Source: Ewingella americana (GTDB lineage Bacteria > Pseudomonadota > Gammaproteobacteria > Enterobacterales > Enterobacteriaceae). From it: a DNA stretch of 64,000 bases. Shown in pieces: positions 32,973-41,782 of this stretch. The notes below the pieces were generated by a model, which worked only from the letters and a program-made list of their open reading frames with translations, had not been told where the DNA came from and did not search any database. The stretch's first letter is position 1. Each line of letters starts with the position of its first letter. The stretch is from positions 1 to 64,000 of the forward strand of contig NZ_RCZD01000007.1 in assembly GCF_006438725.1 (NCBI RefSeq). Direction: 5' to 3'. The position numbers and the translations under genes are program-made.

Positions 32973-33749
32973 TTAGCTATCCTGATCCTGGCCGCAGCCA
33001 GCAGCAAACCCAACGCTTTCTAATTCGGGGATACGCCCCAGCCAGCCAAACTGTTGTACCAAATGTTGCCAGCGATCGTCCCATTTCGCAGTGAGGTCCA
33101 GCATCTCGCCCGTCACTGGATGAGGCAACTGCATATGGCTGGCGTGCAACATCAGGCCAGGGCAGGAAAAATGCTCGACCATACCGCGATTCTGTTTGAG
33201 ATCGCCGTGGCGGCTGTCACCCAAAATCGGGTGGCGAAGATGAGACATATGGCGGCGCAGCTGATGCTTGCGGCCAGTTTCAGGTTTCAACTCCACCAGG
33301 CTATAGCGCGCCGTATCATAAGGGCCAACCGAAACGGGCATCTCAACCTGGGCCAGCACACGATAATGGCTTACAGCAGGTTGCGGTGCTTTGTCCGCGC
33401 TGGCGAATTTATCAGCAATCTTATCTTGTTCTTCCGTCAACGCGTAATCGACAGTGCCGTCTTCAGGAACATATCCACGCACCACTGCGTGATAGACCTT
33501 GGTCATCTGGTGATTTTCAAGCTGCTGCGACATCAGACGCGCCACATCGCTCGACAACGCCATAAGCAAGACGCCGGAGGTCGGTTTATCCAGACGATGA
33601 ACGGTAAACACGTGCTGACCAATCTGGTCACGCAGCGTTTGCATGACAAAGACCGTTTCGTGACTGTCCAGCCAACTGCGATGGACCAACATCCCGGCCG
33701 GTTTATTCACCGCCACCAGATGTTCGTCCTGATACAAAATTTCCAGCAT
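32973..33749 (-). CDS. truC: tRNA pseudouridine(65) synthase TruC
   Basis: TruC makes pseudouridine at position 65 of certain tRNAs. The 258-residue RluA-family protein has the catalytic motif HRLDKPTSGVLLMAL with Asp54, and KPETGRKHQLRRHMSHLRHP further on. It starts one base after yqcC ends, so translation is coupled. Neighbours match E. coli. Confidence 0.95.
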   Translation of the reverse strand: MLEILYQDEHLVAVNKPAGMLVHRSWLDSHETVFVMQTLRDQIGQHVFTVHRLDKPTSGVLLMALSSDVARLMSQQLENHQMTKVYHAVVRGYVPEDGTVDYALTEEQDKIADKFASADKAPQPAVSHYRVLAQVEMPVSVGPYDTARYSLVELKPETGRKHQLRRHMSHLRHPILGDSRHGDLKQNRGMVEHFSCPGLMLHASHMQLPHPVTGEMLDLTAKWDDRWQHLVQQFGWLGRIPELESVGFAAGCGQDQDS

Positions 33750-33750
33750 G

Positions 33751-34065
33751 TCAGTCTTCTATATTCAGTAAATCATCAAGGCGTTGCAGCTCTGCCAATA
33801 AACGGGTTGCGTCGGGCTGCGCCATTTCAAAATAGGGGGTGATAGCAAAGCGGGTCGGCAATGCAGCTTCAGCATCCAGCAGGGCGTATATTCGTGGGAT
33901 TAGCACCCATTGCAGCCATTGCTCTGAGGACATGGTATCGACAGAGAAAGGCTCAACACTGTCAAAAGCCTCGGGTTCCGGAGGCATAGCATGCCACAGT
34001 TTCAGATCACGCATGACCTGCTCGATATCCTGTAATATCTGGCGAACCTGATTTTCAGTACTCAT
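33751..34065 (-). CDS. yqcC: DUF446 family protein YqcC
   Basis: The 104-residue protein has no assigned function; related proteins are called tRNA pseudouridine synthase C partners because they sit next to truC. It begins MSTENQVRQILQDIEQVMRD and contains PFSVDTMSSEQWLQWVLIPR, a hallmark of the family. The start at 34065 follows AGAGAG; the open frame to 34179 is less likely. It is first in a three-gene unit. Confidence 0.92.
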   Translation of the reverse strand: MSTENQVRQILQDIEQVMRDLKLWHAMPPEPEAFDSVEPFSVDTMSSEQWLQWVLIPRIYALLDAEAALPTRFAITPYFEMAQPDATRLLAELQRLDDLLNIED

Positions 34066-34271
34066 CAATTTCTCTCTGGATTCGTCACTCGCAGCCGTTG
34101 CCGGGCTGGAACAAAGTGGCAAAGGATAGCATTGAAGGCGTTTGTCCCCAACTTTCTCCTGCCTGCTGCTGCTAAGCATAATCGCTAAATCCCAGCCATT
34201 GGTTTTTCATACTGGTACTCCGGCGCCTGAGCGGGCAAAATAATTCAACTTTACATAACTTGACGCGACCT

Positions 34272-35510
34272 ATGCCTGCTCAACATTCTAAAAAAGCCCC
34301 TGTGACACCGGCAAAAGCCATGATCGCTTCCGTCACCGGCTATGCCATGGACGGCTTTGACTTACTGATCCTCGGCTTTATGCTACCTGCCATCGCCAGC
34401 GAACTCGGCCTGACCTCATCCCAAAGCGGTTCACTGGTCACCTGGACGCTGATTGGTGCCGTGCTGGGTGGCGTAATTTTTGGCCCCATCAGTGACCGCT
34501 ATGGCCGCATACGCGTACTGACTTTCACCATTCTGATGTTCTCCCTGTTCACCGGCTTATGCGCGGTAGCGCAGGGGTACTGGGATTTACTGGCCTACCG
34601 CACTCTGGCAGGCGTTGGTTTGGGCGGCGAGTTTGGTATCGGCATGGCGCTGATTGCTGAAGCCTGGCCCGCAGAAAAACGCAACCGTGCCTCGGCTTAT
34701 GTCGGCATGGGCTGGCAACTCGGCGTGTTGCTTGCGGCGTTTCTGACGCCTTTGCTACTGGATGTGATTGGCTGGCGCGGGATGTTCCTGGTTGGCCTGC
34801 TACCAGCGCTGGCCTCTTTCCTGATCCGCCGCACCATGGGGGAGCCAGAGGAATTTGTGAAACAAGTCAGTCAGACGCCAAATGAATCCCTGTTTAGCCG
34901 CATAAAACTTCTTTTTAAGGATGTGCCAACCACCAAGGCAAGCATCGGGATCCTGATCCTTTGTTCGGTCCAAAACTTTGGCTATTACGGGTTGATGATC
35001 TGGATGCCAAGTTATCTCTCGAAGAACTTTGGCTTCTCGCTGACCAAATCGGGACTGTGGACCGCCGTAACCGTTATTGGTATGACGTTCGGTATTTGGC
35101 TGTTCGGGGTGTTGGCTGACCGCTTCCCGCGCTGGAAGATTTTCCTGATTTATCAGGTAGGCGCAGTAGTGATGGTGGTCTGTTACGCCCAGTTGAAAGA
35201 CCCTACTACCATGTTATTTGCCGGCGCGTTGATGGGGATGTTCGTCAATGGGATGATTGGAGGTTACGGCGGGTTGATTTCAGACACCTACCCGGTCAAC
35301 GTCAGGGCCACGGCGCAGAATATTCTGTTCAACGCCGGTCGGGGCGTAGGCGGTTTTGGGCCACTGGTGATTGGGGTTCTGGTCGCGCAGGTCTCTTTCA
35401 CCGCCGCACTCACTCTGCTGGCCGTTATTTATCTGTTGGATATCTACGCGACGCTCTTCCTGCTGCCGAAAAGTCAGGGCAAGGAAGATGTGCTTGGAGC
35501 GATTGGCTAA
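34272..35510 (+). CDS. MFS transporter, aromatic-acid/sugar-acid symporter-like
   Basis: This 412-residue inner-membrane protein has about 12 hydrophobic helices. It shows the MFS motif A twice, GPISDRYGRIRVL after helix 2 and GVLADRFPRW in the second half, and the helix-1 pattern YAMDGFDLLILGFMLP typical of the aromatic-acid:H+ symporter and sialate-like groups. The substrate cannot be told. ATG at 34272 is preferred to the in-frame TTG at 34260, though neither has a good ribosome-binding site. No catabolic genes adjoin it. E. coli has no gene here between yqcC and csrB, so it is a lineage-specific addition. Confidence 0.85.
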   Translation: MPAQHSKKAPVTPAKAMIASVTGYAMDGFDLLILGFMLPAIASELGLTSSQSGSLVTWTLIGAVLGGVIFGPISDRYGRIRVLTFTILMFSLFTGLCAVAQGYWDLLAYRTLAGVGLGGEFGIGMALIAEAWPAEKRNRASAYVGMGWQLGVLLAAFLTPLLLDVIGWRGMFLVGLLPALASFLIRRTMGEPEEFVKQVSQTPNESLFSRIKLLFKDVPTTKASIGILILCSVQNFGYYGLMIWMPSYLSKNFGFSLTKSGLWTAVTVIGMTFGIWLFGVLADRFPRWKIFLIYQVGAVVMVVCYAQLKDPTTMLFAGALMGMFVNGMIGGYGGLISDTYPVNVRATAQNILFNAGRGVGGFGPLVIGVLVAQVSFTAALTLLAVIYLLDIYATLFLLPKSQGKEDVLGAIG

Positions 35511-35576
35511 GACGTTCTTGCAGGCTAATTTCTGAAACTGTCTGAGAGAGAAATGATGCTCAGGCTGAGCCTGATG

Positions 35577-35592
35577 TGATGACAAGTCATCA
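35577..35592. repeat. short perfect inverted repeat
   Basis: TGATGACAAGTCATCA has 7-bp arms with a 2-base centre. It lies between the MFS stop and the csrB terminator. The loop is too short for a good RNA hairpin, so a protein site or chance are both possible. Confidence 0.35.
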
Positions 35593-35600
35593 GCGGGCAC

Positions 35601-35634
35601 AAAAAGTTGGGGGCACTGTTTGCACAGTGCCCCC
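35601..35634 (-). terminator. csrB intrinsic terminator
   Basis: GGGGGCACTGT-GCAA-ACAGTGCCCCC on the minus strand is a perfect 11-bp stem with AACTTTTTG after it. It forms the 3' end of CsrB and may also face the MFS gene transcript. Confidence 0.92.
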
Positions 35635-35961
35635 GGTTCGTTTTATAGCAATCCAGCTACCTAAGTGCTCCCTGCTCAATCCCTGAAAACTTTTCCAGCG
35701 GTTATCCTAACCGGCCATCCTTTGCATCGTCCAACTTTCATCCTGACGCGTCTTCCTAATGTCTTCCAGACATGTTTCCTTCAGTCTTCCTGACCCACCC
35801 GTTATCCTTTACGAGCTCTCAATCTCCGTCCTGGAGGTGTCCCTTGTTTCATCCTGAAACGTCCTGGCAAGTTCCGATGCCGTCCTGACTCTTCCTGAGC
35901 CTTTCCCCTACTTTATGAAACAGCCATCATCCTAATGTTCCGTTTCATGTCATCCTTCGAC
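35601..35961 (-). ncRNA. csrB: CsrB regulatory RNA
   Basis: CsrB sequesters the translational regulator CsrA by presenting many GGA motifs. Read on the minus strand, this 361-base segment has 25 GGA triplets, many as CAGGA or AAGGA and many in small hairpins such as GTTTCAGGATGAAAC. The 3' part, with GAGCAGGGAGC, GTAGCTGGATTGC and AACGAACCGG before the final hairpin, is nearly the E. coli CsrB end. The start at 35961 is set by similarity of GTCGAAGGATG to the E. coli 5' end. It lies beside syd, as in E. coli. A BarA/UvrY-type operator lies about 170 bases upstream. Confidence 0.95.
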
Positions 35962-36003
35962 CCACTTAGAATCGCTGATTTTCCCTCTTCAAACAATATA
36001 GCC

Positions 36004-36029
36004 TGTAAGCCGAATAGCGTGTTTGTAAG
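36004..36029 (+). promoter_or_regulatory. direct repeats upstream of csrB
   Basis: TGTAAGCC occurs at 36004 and 36024, spaced 20 bases, and once more as the right arm of the 40-bp palindrome at 36155. TGTAAG is the GacA/UvrY half-site, so these may be extra weak regulator contacts in the csrB promoter region. Confidence 0.5.
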
Positions 36030-36120
36030 CCTCACGAATAAGCGAAATTTCTTATGGTTTTGATTTTAAAGAGTTATTAAACTTAGAGAGAGAAATCACC
36101 ACAAGGATTAAACGAGATCT

Positions 36121-36160
36121 CTTACAGGCCGTGTGAGAGATCTCTCACACGGCCTGTAAG
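36121..36160. promoter_or_regulatory. 40-bp perfect palindrome, probable UvrY (GacA) operator of csrB
   Basis: Bases 36121-36140 are the exact reverse complement of 36141-36160. The centre GTGTGAGAGATCTCTCACAC contains the 18-bp TGTGAGAGATCTCTCACA, close to the known UvrY-binding inverted repeat of E. coli csrB, and the outer arms are CTTACA and TGTAAG, the GacA half-sites. Its distance from the csrB start (about 170 bases) agrees with the E. coli arrangement. It also lies just beyond the 3' end of syd. Function is inferred from motif and position. Confidence 0.8.
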
Positions 36161-36188
36161 CCAATGCTCAAGGAAGGGGCACTGAAAA

Positions 36189-36740
36189 TTAGCCTGGGAA
36201 ATCTGGGGAAAGCATTGTAAGGAATTCAGACAACGATGACGAGAGAAGAGTTCTCTTCTTGCTGCCGAATTGTTCCAGTATCACTTCCCCGGTTACATTA
36301 CACAGTGACACCATGCTCATTTCTGAATCCGTGGTAGCCAGAAAAACCGTCGGCGTCAGCTTGAGGCGCTTTTGCGTAACCAGATGGCCTATCAGATTTT
36401 CCTGTAAGCGGGTGAAATCTTCCGGGCTCCAGACCTGCAACAGCGTCAGGGCATTACCCTCCCACTTAGCGGTCATATCTCCGGCGAACTGGGTAGTATA
36501 AAACGCGTGGGCTTCAGGGCGCAGTTCCAGTTCCAGTGCACGTTCGACATTGGCCAAGGTATCAGCCGGGCTGAAAATCTGGGTCAGCCAGTAAACAGCT
36601 GTTTCGCTGCTTTTTACTACGCAAGGTGAATCAACACCCAGCAACTCCTCGCTTGAAGGAGGGAGGCCGGTCTCCCGCTGCCATAAATCCACATACCGTT
36701 GGGTAAATTCGCGCAACGCGACAGAAACATCCGACTCCAT
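36189..36740 (-). CDS. syd: SecY-interacting protein Syd
   Basis: Syd is a peripheral protein at the cytoplasmic face of the inner membrane that binds SecY and helps check translocon assembly. The 183-residue protein shares [10 protein letters not shown] and a long [15 protein letters not shown] block with E. coli Syd, while the N-terminal third is divergent. ATG at 36740 is chosen because GAGAGA precedes it; a frame from 36752 adds four residues. It is divergent from queF. Confidence 0.94.
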   Translation of the reverse strand: MESDVSVALREFTQRYVDLWQRETGLPPSSEELLGVDSPCVVKSSETAVYWLTQIFSPADTLANVERALELELRPEAHAFYTTQFAGDMTAKWEGNALTLLQVWSPEDFTRLQENLIGHLVTQKRLKLTPTVFLATTDSEMSMVSLCNVTGEVILEQFGSKKRTLLSSSLSEFLTMLSPDFPG

Positions 36741-36830
36741 AAATTCTCTCATCTTCAGACCAGGCTAAGTTAAACTAGGGGAAATGACGTCAAACGCTAT
36801 TGTACCCAGAACTTAGACCAAGGTGACAGC

Positions 36831-37676
36831 ATGTCCTCTTATCAGGATAACCCCGCCCTCTCTCAACTGACATTGGGCAAAGCAACGCCGTACCGCGATC
36901 ACTATGACGCCTCCTTACTCCAGGCCGTTCCGCGCAGTATGAACCGCGAACCATTGGGCCTTTATCCAGATGCGCTGCCCTTTCACGGTGCCGATATCTG
37001 GACGCTCTATGAACTGTCCTGGCTCAATGCTAAAGGGTTGCCGCAGGTCGCCGTCGGTGAAATCAGTCTGAATGCGGACAGCATCAACCTGATCGAATCC
37101 AAAAGCTTCAAGCTCTACCTCAACAGCTTTAATCAGACCAAATTTGACAGCTGGGATAGTGTTCTGGCCACGCTGACGCGCGATCTCAGCAAATGTGCCG
37201 AAGGTGATGTGACCGTCAGTCTGAGCCACCTTGGCGACGTGGAAGGCAGCACCATTGGCCATTTTGACGGCCAATGCATTGACGATCAGGACATCGAAAT
37301 CAACAACTACGAATTCAGCACCGATTATCTGGCTGGTGCGGCGGGTGATGATATCGTAGAAGAGTCACTGGTGAGCCACCTGCTGAAATCCAACTGTCTG
37401 ATCACCCATCAGCCAGACTGGGGCTCGGTGCAAATCCAGTATCGTGGGCCAAAAATTGACCGGGAAGCGCTGCTGCGTTACCTGATCTCTTTCCGCAATC
37501 ACAATGAATTCCACGAGCAGTGCGTTGAACGCATCTTCAATGACCTCCTTCAATTCTGTGCGCCTGAGGCTCTGGCCGTGTATGCCCGTTATACCCGCCG
37601 TGGTGGCCTGGACATCAATCCATGGCGATCCAACTTCCCGTTTACACCTGCAACAACAAGACTTGTCAGGCAATAA
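36831..37676 (+). CDS. queF: NADPH-dependent 7-cyano-7-deazaguanine reductase QueF
   Basis: QueF reduces preQ0 to preQ1 in queuosine tRNA modification. The 281-residue protein is the long tandem T-fold form (type II). The nucleophile Cys is in [20 protein letters not shown] near residue 190, and the QueF motif with [17 protein letters not shown] lies near residue 90. It is divergent from syd with 90 bases between, and precedes ppnN by 243 bases. Confidence 0.97.
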   Translation: MSSYQDNPALSQLTLGKATPYRDHYDASLLQAVPRSMNREPLGLYPDALPFHGADIWTLYELSWLNAKGLPQVAVGEISLNADSINLIESKSFKLYLNSFNQTKFDSWDSVLATLTRDLSKCAEGDVTVSLSHLGDVEGSTIGHFDGQCIDDQDIEINNYEFSTDYLAGAAGDDIVEESLVSHLLKSNCLITHQPDWGSVQIQYRGPKIDREALLRYLISFRNHNEFHEQCVERIFNDLLQFCAPEALAVYARYTRRGGLDINPWRSNFPFTPATTRLVRQ

Positions 37677-37919
37677 TGCGAGACGTTGCTCAAGAACTAA
37701 GCTAACAGTCAGCAACGGTTGGTAAAAGCCTGAGGACAAGGTTACTGTTAATTCAGAAGCGGTACTGCCGGGCATCAGACCCGACAGAGACACCTTCAAA
37801 ATCAGTCAATTATTTCTGCCAACAGGATCCGGCACGCCGCAAAAAGCGAGATCCAAAAAATCATGTGCGAGCTTTCGCCGGCAGAAATGACATCGCCCAA
37901 TGGGTGTAAAGGAGCAACT

Positions 37920-39284
37920 TTGATTACACATATCAGCCCTCTGGGCTCAATGGATCTGTTGTCGCAGTTGGAAGTTGACATGCTCAAGCGCACTGCGAGC
38001 AGCGACTTATACCGCTTGTTCCGTAATTGCTCATTAGCCGTACTCAACAGTGGCAGCCAGACCGACAGCAGCAAAGAACTACTTGAACGCTACGAAAGCT
38101 TTGATATCAACGTATTACGCCGTGAACGCGGCGTTAAGCTTGAACTGGTTAATCCACCAGAAGATGCCTTTGTGGATGGTCGCATTATCCGTTCCCTGCA
38201 AGCTAACCTGTTTGCCGTGCTGCGCGACATCTTGTTCGTGAATGCGCAAATCTCCAATAACCCTCGCTTCGAAAATTTCAACCATGAAAACTCGGCACAT
38301 CTGACTAACATGGTGTTCTCCATTCTGCGCAACGCCCGCGCGCTGCATCTCGATGAAGATCCAAACATGGTGGTTTGCTGGGGTGGGCATTCAATAAACG
38401 AAGTCGAGTATCAGTACGCCCGCAACGTCGGCAGCCAGCTCGGCCTGCGTGAGCTGAACATTTGTACCGGCTGCGGCCCAGGTGCGATGGAAGCGCCAAT
38501 GAAAGGTGCCGCAGTAGGCCACGCACAACAACGTTATAAACTCGGTCGTTTTATCGGGATGACCGAACCTTCCATCATCGCCGCTGAACCGCCTAACCCG
38601 CTGGTGAACGAACTGATCATCATGCCAGATATTGAAAAACGGCTTGAGGCCTTTGTGCGAATCGCCCATGGGATCATTATTTTCCCAGGTGGCGTGGGTA
38701 CGGCGGAAGAGTTGCTGTATCTCTTGGGTATTTTGATGAACCCGGAAAATAGCGATCAGGTTCTGCCGCTGATCCTCACCGGGCCGAAAGAGAGTGCCGA
38801 TTACTTCACCGTACTCGATGCTTTCATCAAAGACACGTTGGGTGAAGAAGCCCGTAAGCATTACACCATCATCATTGACGACCCGACTGAAGTGGCCCGT
38901 CAAATGAAACGTGCGATGCCTCTGGTGAAAGAGAACCGCCGTAACAGCGGTGATGCCTACAGTTTCAATTGGTCTATCCGTATTGCGCCTGATCTTCAAA
39001 TGCCGTTTGAGCCAAACCATGACAACATGGCGGCACTGAATCTCTATCCCGATCAGCCACCGGAAGAGCTGGCCGCCGCACTGCGCCGCGCCTTCTCGGG
39101 GATTGTGGCCGGTAACGTAAAAGAGTTCGGTATTCAGGAAATTGAAAAACACGGACGCTTTAAGCTGCACGGCGATCCAGCGTTAATGAAGAAAATGGAC
39201 AGCCTGTTGCAGGGATTTGTCGCTCAGCACCGCATGAAATTGCCGGGCAGCGCGTACATTCCTTGTTATGAAATTTGTGCCTGA
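37920..39284 (+). CDS. ppnN: Nucleotide 5'-monophosphate nucleosidase PpnN
   Basis: PpnN (YgdH) splits purine and pyrimidine nucleotides into base and ribose 5-phosphate and is stimulated by (p)ppGpp. With a TTG start at 37920 the protein has 454 residues, the E. coli length, and begins [20 protein letters not shown]. The start is supported by AAAGGAG five bases upstream; an ATG at 37863 would add 19 unrelated residues. The LOG-family motif [18 protein letters not shown] and [13 protein letters not shown] are present. In E. coli sdaCB lie downstream, but here xni follows at once. Confidence 0.95.
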   Translation: MITHISPLGSMDLLSQLEVDMLKRTASSDLYRLFRNCSLAVLNSGSQTDSSKELLERYESFDINVLRRERGVKLELVNPPEDAFVDGRIIRSLQANLFAVLRDILFVNAQISNNPRFENFNHENSAHLTNMVFSILRNARALHLDEDPNMVVCWGGHSINEVEYQYARNVGSQLGLRELNICTGCGPGAMEAPMKGAAVGHAQQRYKLGRFIGMTEPSIIAAEPPNPLVNELIIMPDIEKRLEAFVRIAHGIIIFPGGVGTAEELLYLLGILMNPENSDQVLPLILTGPKESADYFTVLDAFIKDTLGEEARKHYTIIIDDPTEVARQMKRAMPLVKENRRNSGDAYSFNWSIRIAPDLQMPFEPNHDNMAALNLYPDQPPEELAAALRRAFSGIVAGNVKEFGIQEIEKHGRFKLHGDPALMKKMDSLLQGFVAQHRMKLPGSAYIPCYEICA

Positions 39285-39366
39285 TAGTTAGGTCACGTAA
39301 TTTCCAAAAGGCTTGATACAGGGTGGCTTATCAGCCGCCCTGTTTATTAATGGAAGCCATTTCACT

Positions 39367-40119
39367 ATGCCAATACATCTGCTGATTATTGATGCTCTGA
39401 ACCTGATACGACGTATTCACGCGGTTCAGGGTTCTCCCTGTCTGATTGCCTGCCAGAATGCCGTTGGGCAGTTAATTCAACATACCCAACCCACTCATGC
39501 CGTCGCCGTGTTTGATGAAGATGATCGTGACGACAGCTGGCGTCATCAGTGTCTGCCCGACTATAAAGCAGGCCGCTCACCGATGCCTGACAACTTGTTT
39601 GCCGAAATGGCGAGCCTGAAGGCGGGGTTTATCGCTCGCGGCGTCGCCTGCTGGCACTCTCCCGGCAACGAAGCGGACGACTTAGCCGCCACGCTGACAG
39701 CCAAAGTAGCGGGCGGAGGGCATCAGGTCACCATCGTCTCTACCGACAAAGGCTACTGTCAGCTACTGGCACCTAACGTGCAAATTCGTGATTATTTCCA
39801 AAAACGCTGGCTGGACATGCCTTTTGTGCGCGAAGCTTTTGGCGTGCTGCCGCAGCAGTTAACCGATTACTGGGGGCTGGCGGGGATCAGCAGCAGTAAA
39901 ATTCCCGGCGTGCCGGGCATTGGCCCGAAAACTGCCGTCACACTGTTGACTCAGGCCGGAACGCTGGATGCGCTGTATGAAAATCTCGAGGCTGTTCCAG
40001 ATAAATGGCGGACCAAATTAGCCGAGCACCGGGATCTGGCCTACGCCTGTAAACGGGTTTCAACGCTACAAACTGATCTCCCTCTCAGCGGAAATCTGCA
40101 GCAGTTGCGCCTGCCATAG
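39367..40119 (+). CDS. xni: Flap endonuclease Xni
   Basis: Xni (ExoIX) is a PolI-type 5' nuclease domain protein that acts on flap DNA. The 250-residue protein has the N-terminal acidic cluster in [32 protein letters not shown] and [11 protein letters not shown], then a helix-hairpin-helix [14 protein letters not shown]. The start at ATG 39367 matches the E. coli N-terminus. It follows ppnN after 82 bases and ends at a terminator shared with rlmM. Confidence 0.93.
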   Translation: MPIHLLIIDALNLIRRIHAVQGSPCLIACQNAVGQLIQHTQPTHAVAVFDEDDRDDSWRHQCLPDYKAGRSPMPDNLFAEMASLKAGFIARGVACWHSPGNEADDLAATLTAKVAGGGHQVTIVSTDKGYCQLLAPNVQIRDYFQKRWLDMPFVREAFGVLPQQLTDYWGLAGISSSKIPGVPGIGPKTAVTLLTQAGTLDALYENLEAVPDKWRTKLAEHRDLAYACKRVSTLQTDLPLSGNLQQLRLP

Positions 40120-40134
40120 CCAGAAAGTGAGCAA

Positions 40135-40178
40135 TAAAAAACGCCGGGCTTTTACAGCACCGGCGTTTTTATTTTTAC
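40135..40178. terminator. bidirectional terminator between xni and rlmM
   Basis: AAAAAACGCCGG and CCGGCGTTTTTATTTTT enclose an 11-base loop. It has an A-run before and a T-run after the stem and lies between convergent genes. Confidence 0.85.
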
Positions 40179-40207
40179 CTGAAGGGAACAGTCAGGTAAC
40201 GGCGCTA

Positions 40208-41308
40208 TTAACGCTCGTCGCGACGCCCACCCACGGTGGCCCAGAAGCGGCGAATGTGAACGGTCACTTCTTCACGGTCGTGATAGAGCTGCTTGGCAAA
40301 GATCTCAGCGTGAATGTTGTTTTCATCCAGTCGCTCTTTGAGGCGTTCGAGAATATTGGTGACTTCCTCATAACGCTTCTTCATTGGCAGTTTCAGGTTG
40401 AAAATAGTTTCGCGGCACCAACCATTAACCAGCCAGTCACACATCAATGCGGCCACTTTCGCCGGTTTCTCCACGATGTCACACACCAACCAATAGTTTT
40501 TGGTGCTGGTTGATTTGTATCTAAAAGCATCTTCGCGCAAATGGATCACCTGCCCGGTGTTCATCAGGCTGGGCGCCATCGGGCCGTTATCAATCGCGGT
40601 GACCATCATGCTGCGCTGCACCAACTGATAGGTCCAACCGCCCGGGCAAGCGCCGAGATCTACCGCATACATACCACTTGCCAGACGCTCTTCCCACTCA
40701 TCGGCAGGAATAAACACGTGGAACGCTTCTTCCAGTTTCAGCGTCGAACGGCTTGGCGCCTCCGACGGGAACTTAAGACGCGGGATGCCCATATAGAACT
40801 TCGAATTATTATTACTGTATGAATAGCCCACATAGCAGCAACCCGACGCGATAAAGAACACATGCACCACCGGGCGCAGCGGGTTTTCACGCTTGCCGAG
40901 AATTCGCTGTTCGCGCATGGCGGAACGCAAGGGAACCGTCAGCTTACGACAGAACTTGGTCAGCTCTTTGCTTTCGTTGGTGTCAGGCATTTCGACACGC
41001 AGCTCGCCGCCGTTGGTGATCACGCCATGCAGCATGCCAACAATGGGTGAAACGCGGTCTTCGGGGGGCAAATCTTTCAGTAATTCGCCGACCACGATCA
41101 GCTGACGGGCAAAAATCAGTTCGCGGAAAGGTATCTCTTTCGCCAAACGGTCAGCGTCTTCCGGCTGGTAGCATTCAAACAGTACATAGCCACTGTCTTC
41201 TTTAACGCGGGCAAAACCGAAGATTTCCATCTTGGCGGCTTTGGCCGTAATTTCTGCGGCGCACTCTTTTTCAAAACCTGAGCGGCAATAGAGAGCAACT
41301 TTATTCAT
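40208..41308 (-). CDS. rlmM: 23S rRNA (cytidine(2498)-2'-O)-methyltransferase RlmM
   Basis: RlmM 2'-O-methylates C2498 of 23S rRNA with SAM. The 366-residue protein (same as E. coli) has an N-terminal THUMP-like region and a Rossmann methyltransferase core with the SAM motif [18 protein letters not shown] near residue 220 and the catalytic Lys-Asp-Lys-Glu type residues in the C-terminal half. Its start overlaps the ygdD stop by eight bases. Confidence 0.96.
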   Translation of the reverse strand: MNKVALYCRSGFEKECAAEITAKAAKMEIFGFARVKEDSGYVLFECYQPEDADRLAKEIPFRELIFARQLIVVGELLKDLPPEDRVSPIVGMLHGVITNGGELRVEMPDTNESKELTKFCRKLTVPLRSAMREQRILGKRENPLRPVVHVFFIASGCCYVGYSYSNNNSKFYMGIPRLKFPSEAPSRSTLKLEEAFHVFIPADEWEERLASGMYAVDLGACPGGWTYQLVQRSMMVTAIDNGPMAPSLMNTGQVIHLREDAFRYKSTSTKNYWLVCDIVEKPAKVAALMCDWLVNGWCRETIFNLKLPMKKRYEEVTNILERLKERLDENNIHAEIFAKQLYHDREEVTVHIRRFWATVGGRRDER

Positions 41309-41696
41309 GGCGTTCTGCCTTTTTGTTCAGACGCAAAGCGCCAGTCAACATCAATATCCAACCGATCAGGAAGAGGGTTCCCCCCATCGGGGTGACAAAT
41401 ACAAATAATCTAAGGTGCGACAGCGCCAGACAGTAAAGACTGCCGCTAAACAACACGATACCCAGTGCCAGACAAGCACTGCTCCAGTAAAACCACACAT
41501 TGCGCTGACGTTGCATTGCTACGCCGAGCGCCAGAATAGCCAGTGTATGGACACTCTGGTAAGTTAAACCGGTTTGGATCCAGGCCATTTCAGCCTCACC
41601 CAGTGAATTCTTCAGTACATGAGCGCCGAATGCGCCAAATGCAACATAGATAAAGCCGCTAATGGCGGCGAAGATCAACATTGAACGACTGGTCAT
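41301..41696 (-). CDS. ygdD: DUF423 family membrane protein YgdD
   Basis: The 131-residue inner-membrane protein has four hydrophobic helices and the family signature [18 protein letters not shown] near the N-terminus, with a C-terminal [20 protein letters not shown]. Function is not known. It lies between gcvA and rlmM in E. coli as here and overlaps rlmM by eight bases. Confidence 0.93.
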   Translation of the reverse strand: MTSRSMLIFAAISGFIYVAFGAFGAHVLKNSLGEAEMAWIQTGLTYQSVHTLAILALGVAMQRQRNVWFYWSSACLALGIVLFSGSLYCLALSHLRLFVFVTPMGGTLFLIGWILMLTGALRLNKKAERHE

Positions 41697-41782
41697 GGTG
41701 CACTACCTATTATCGTTGTTGATTGATGAACCACCCGCAAACAGCAGCTCAACAATATCATCTACGGGAGGCTCTATCAGGC

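Noticed and set aside
32485-34065. yqcA-truC-yqcC as part of a defence or mobile island with the MFS gene
   Set aside because: All three are core genes in E. coli order, base composition looks ordinary and there are no integrase or repeat borders.
38391-39170. A 259-residue minus-strand open frame
   Set aside because: It is antisense to ppnN, has no family resemblance and no ribosome site.
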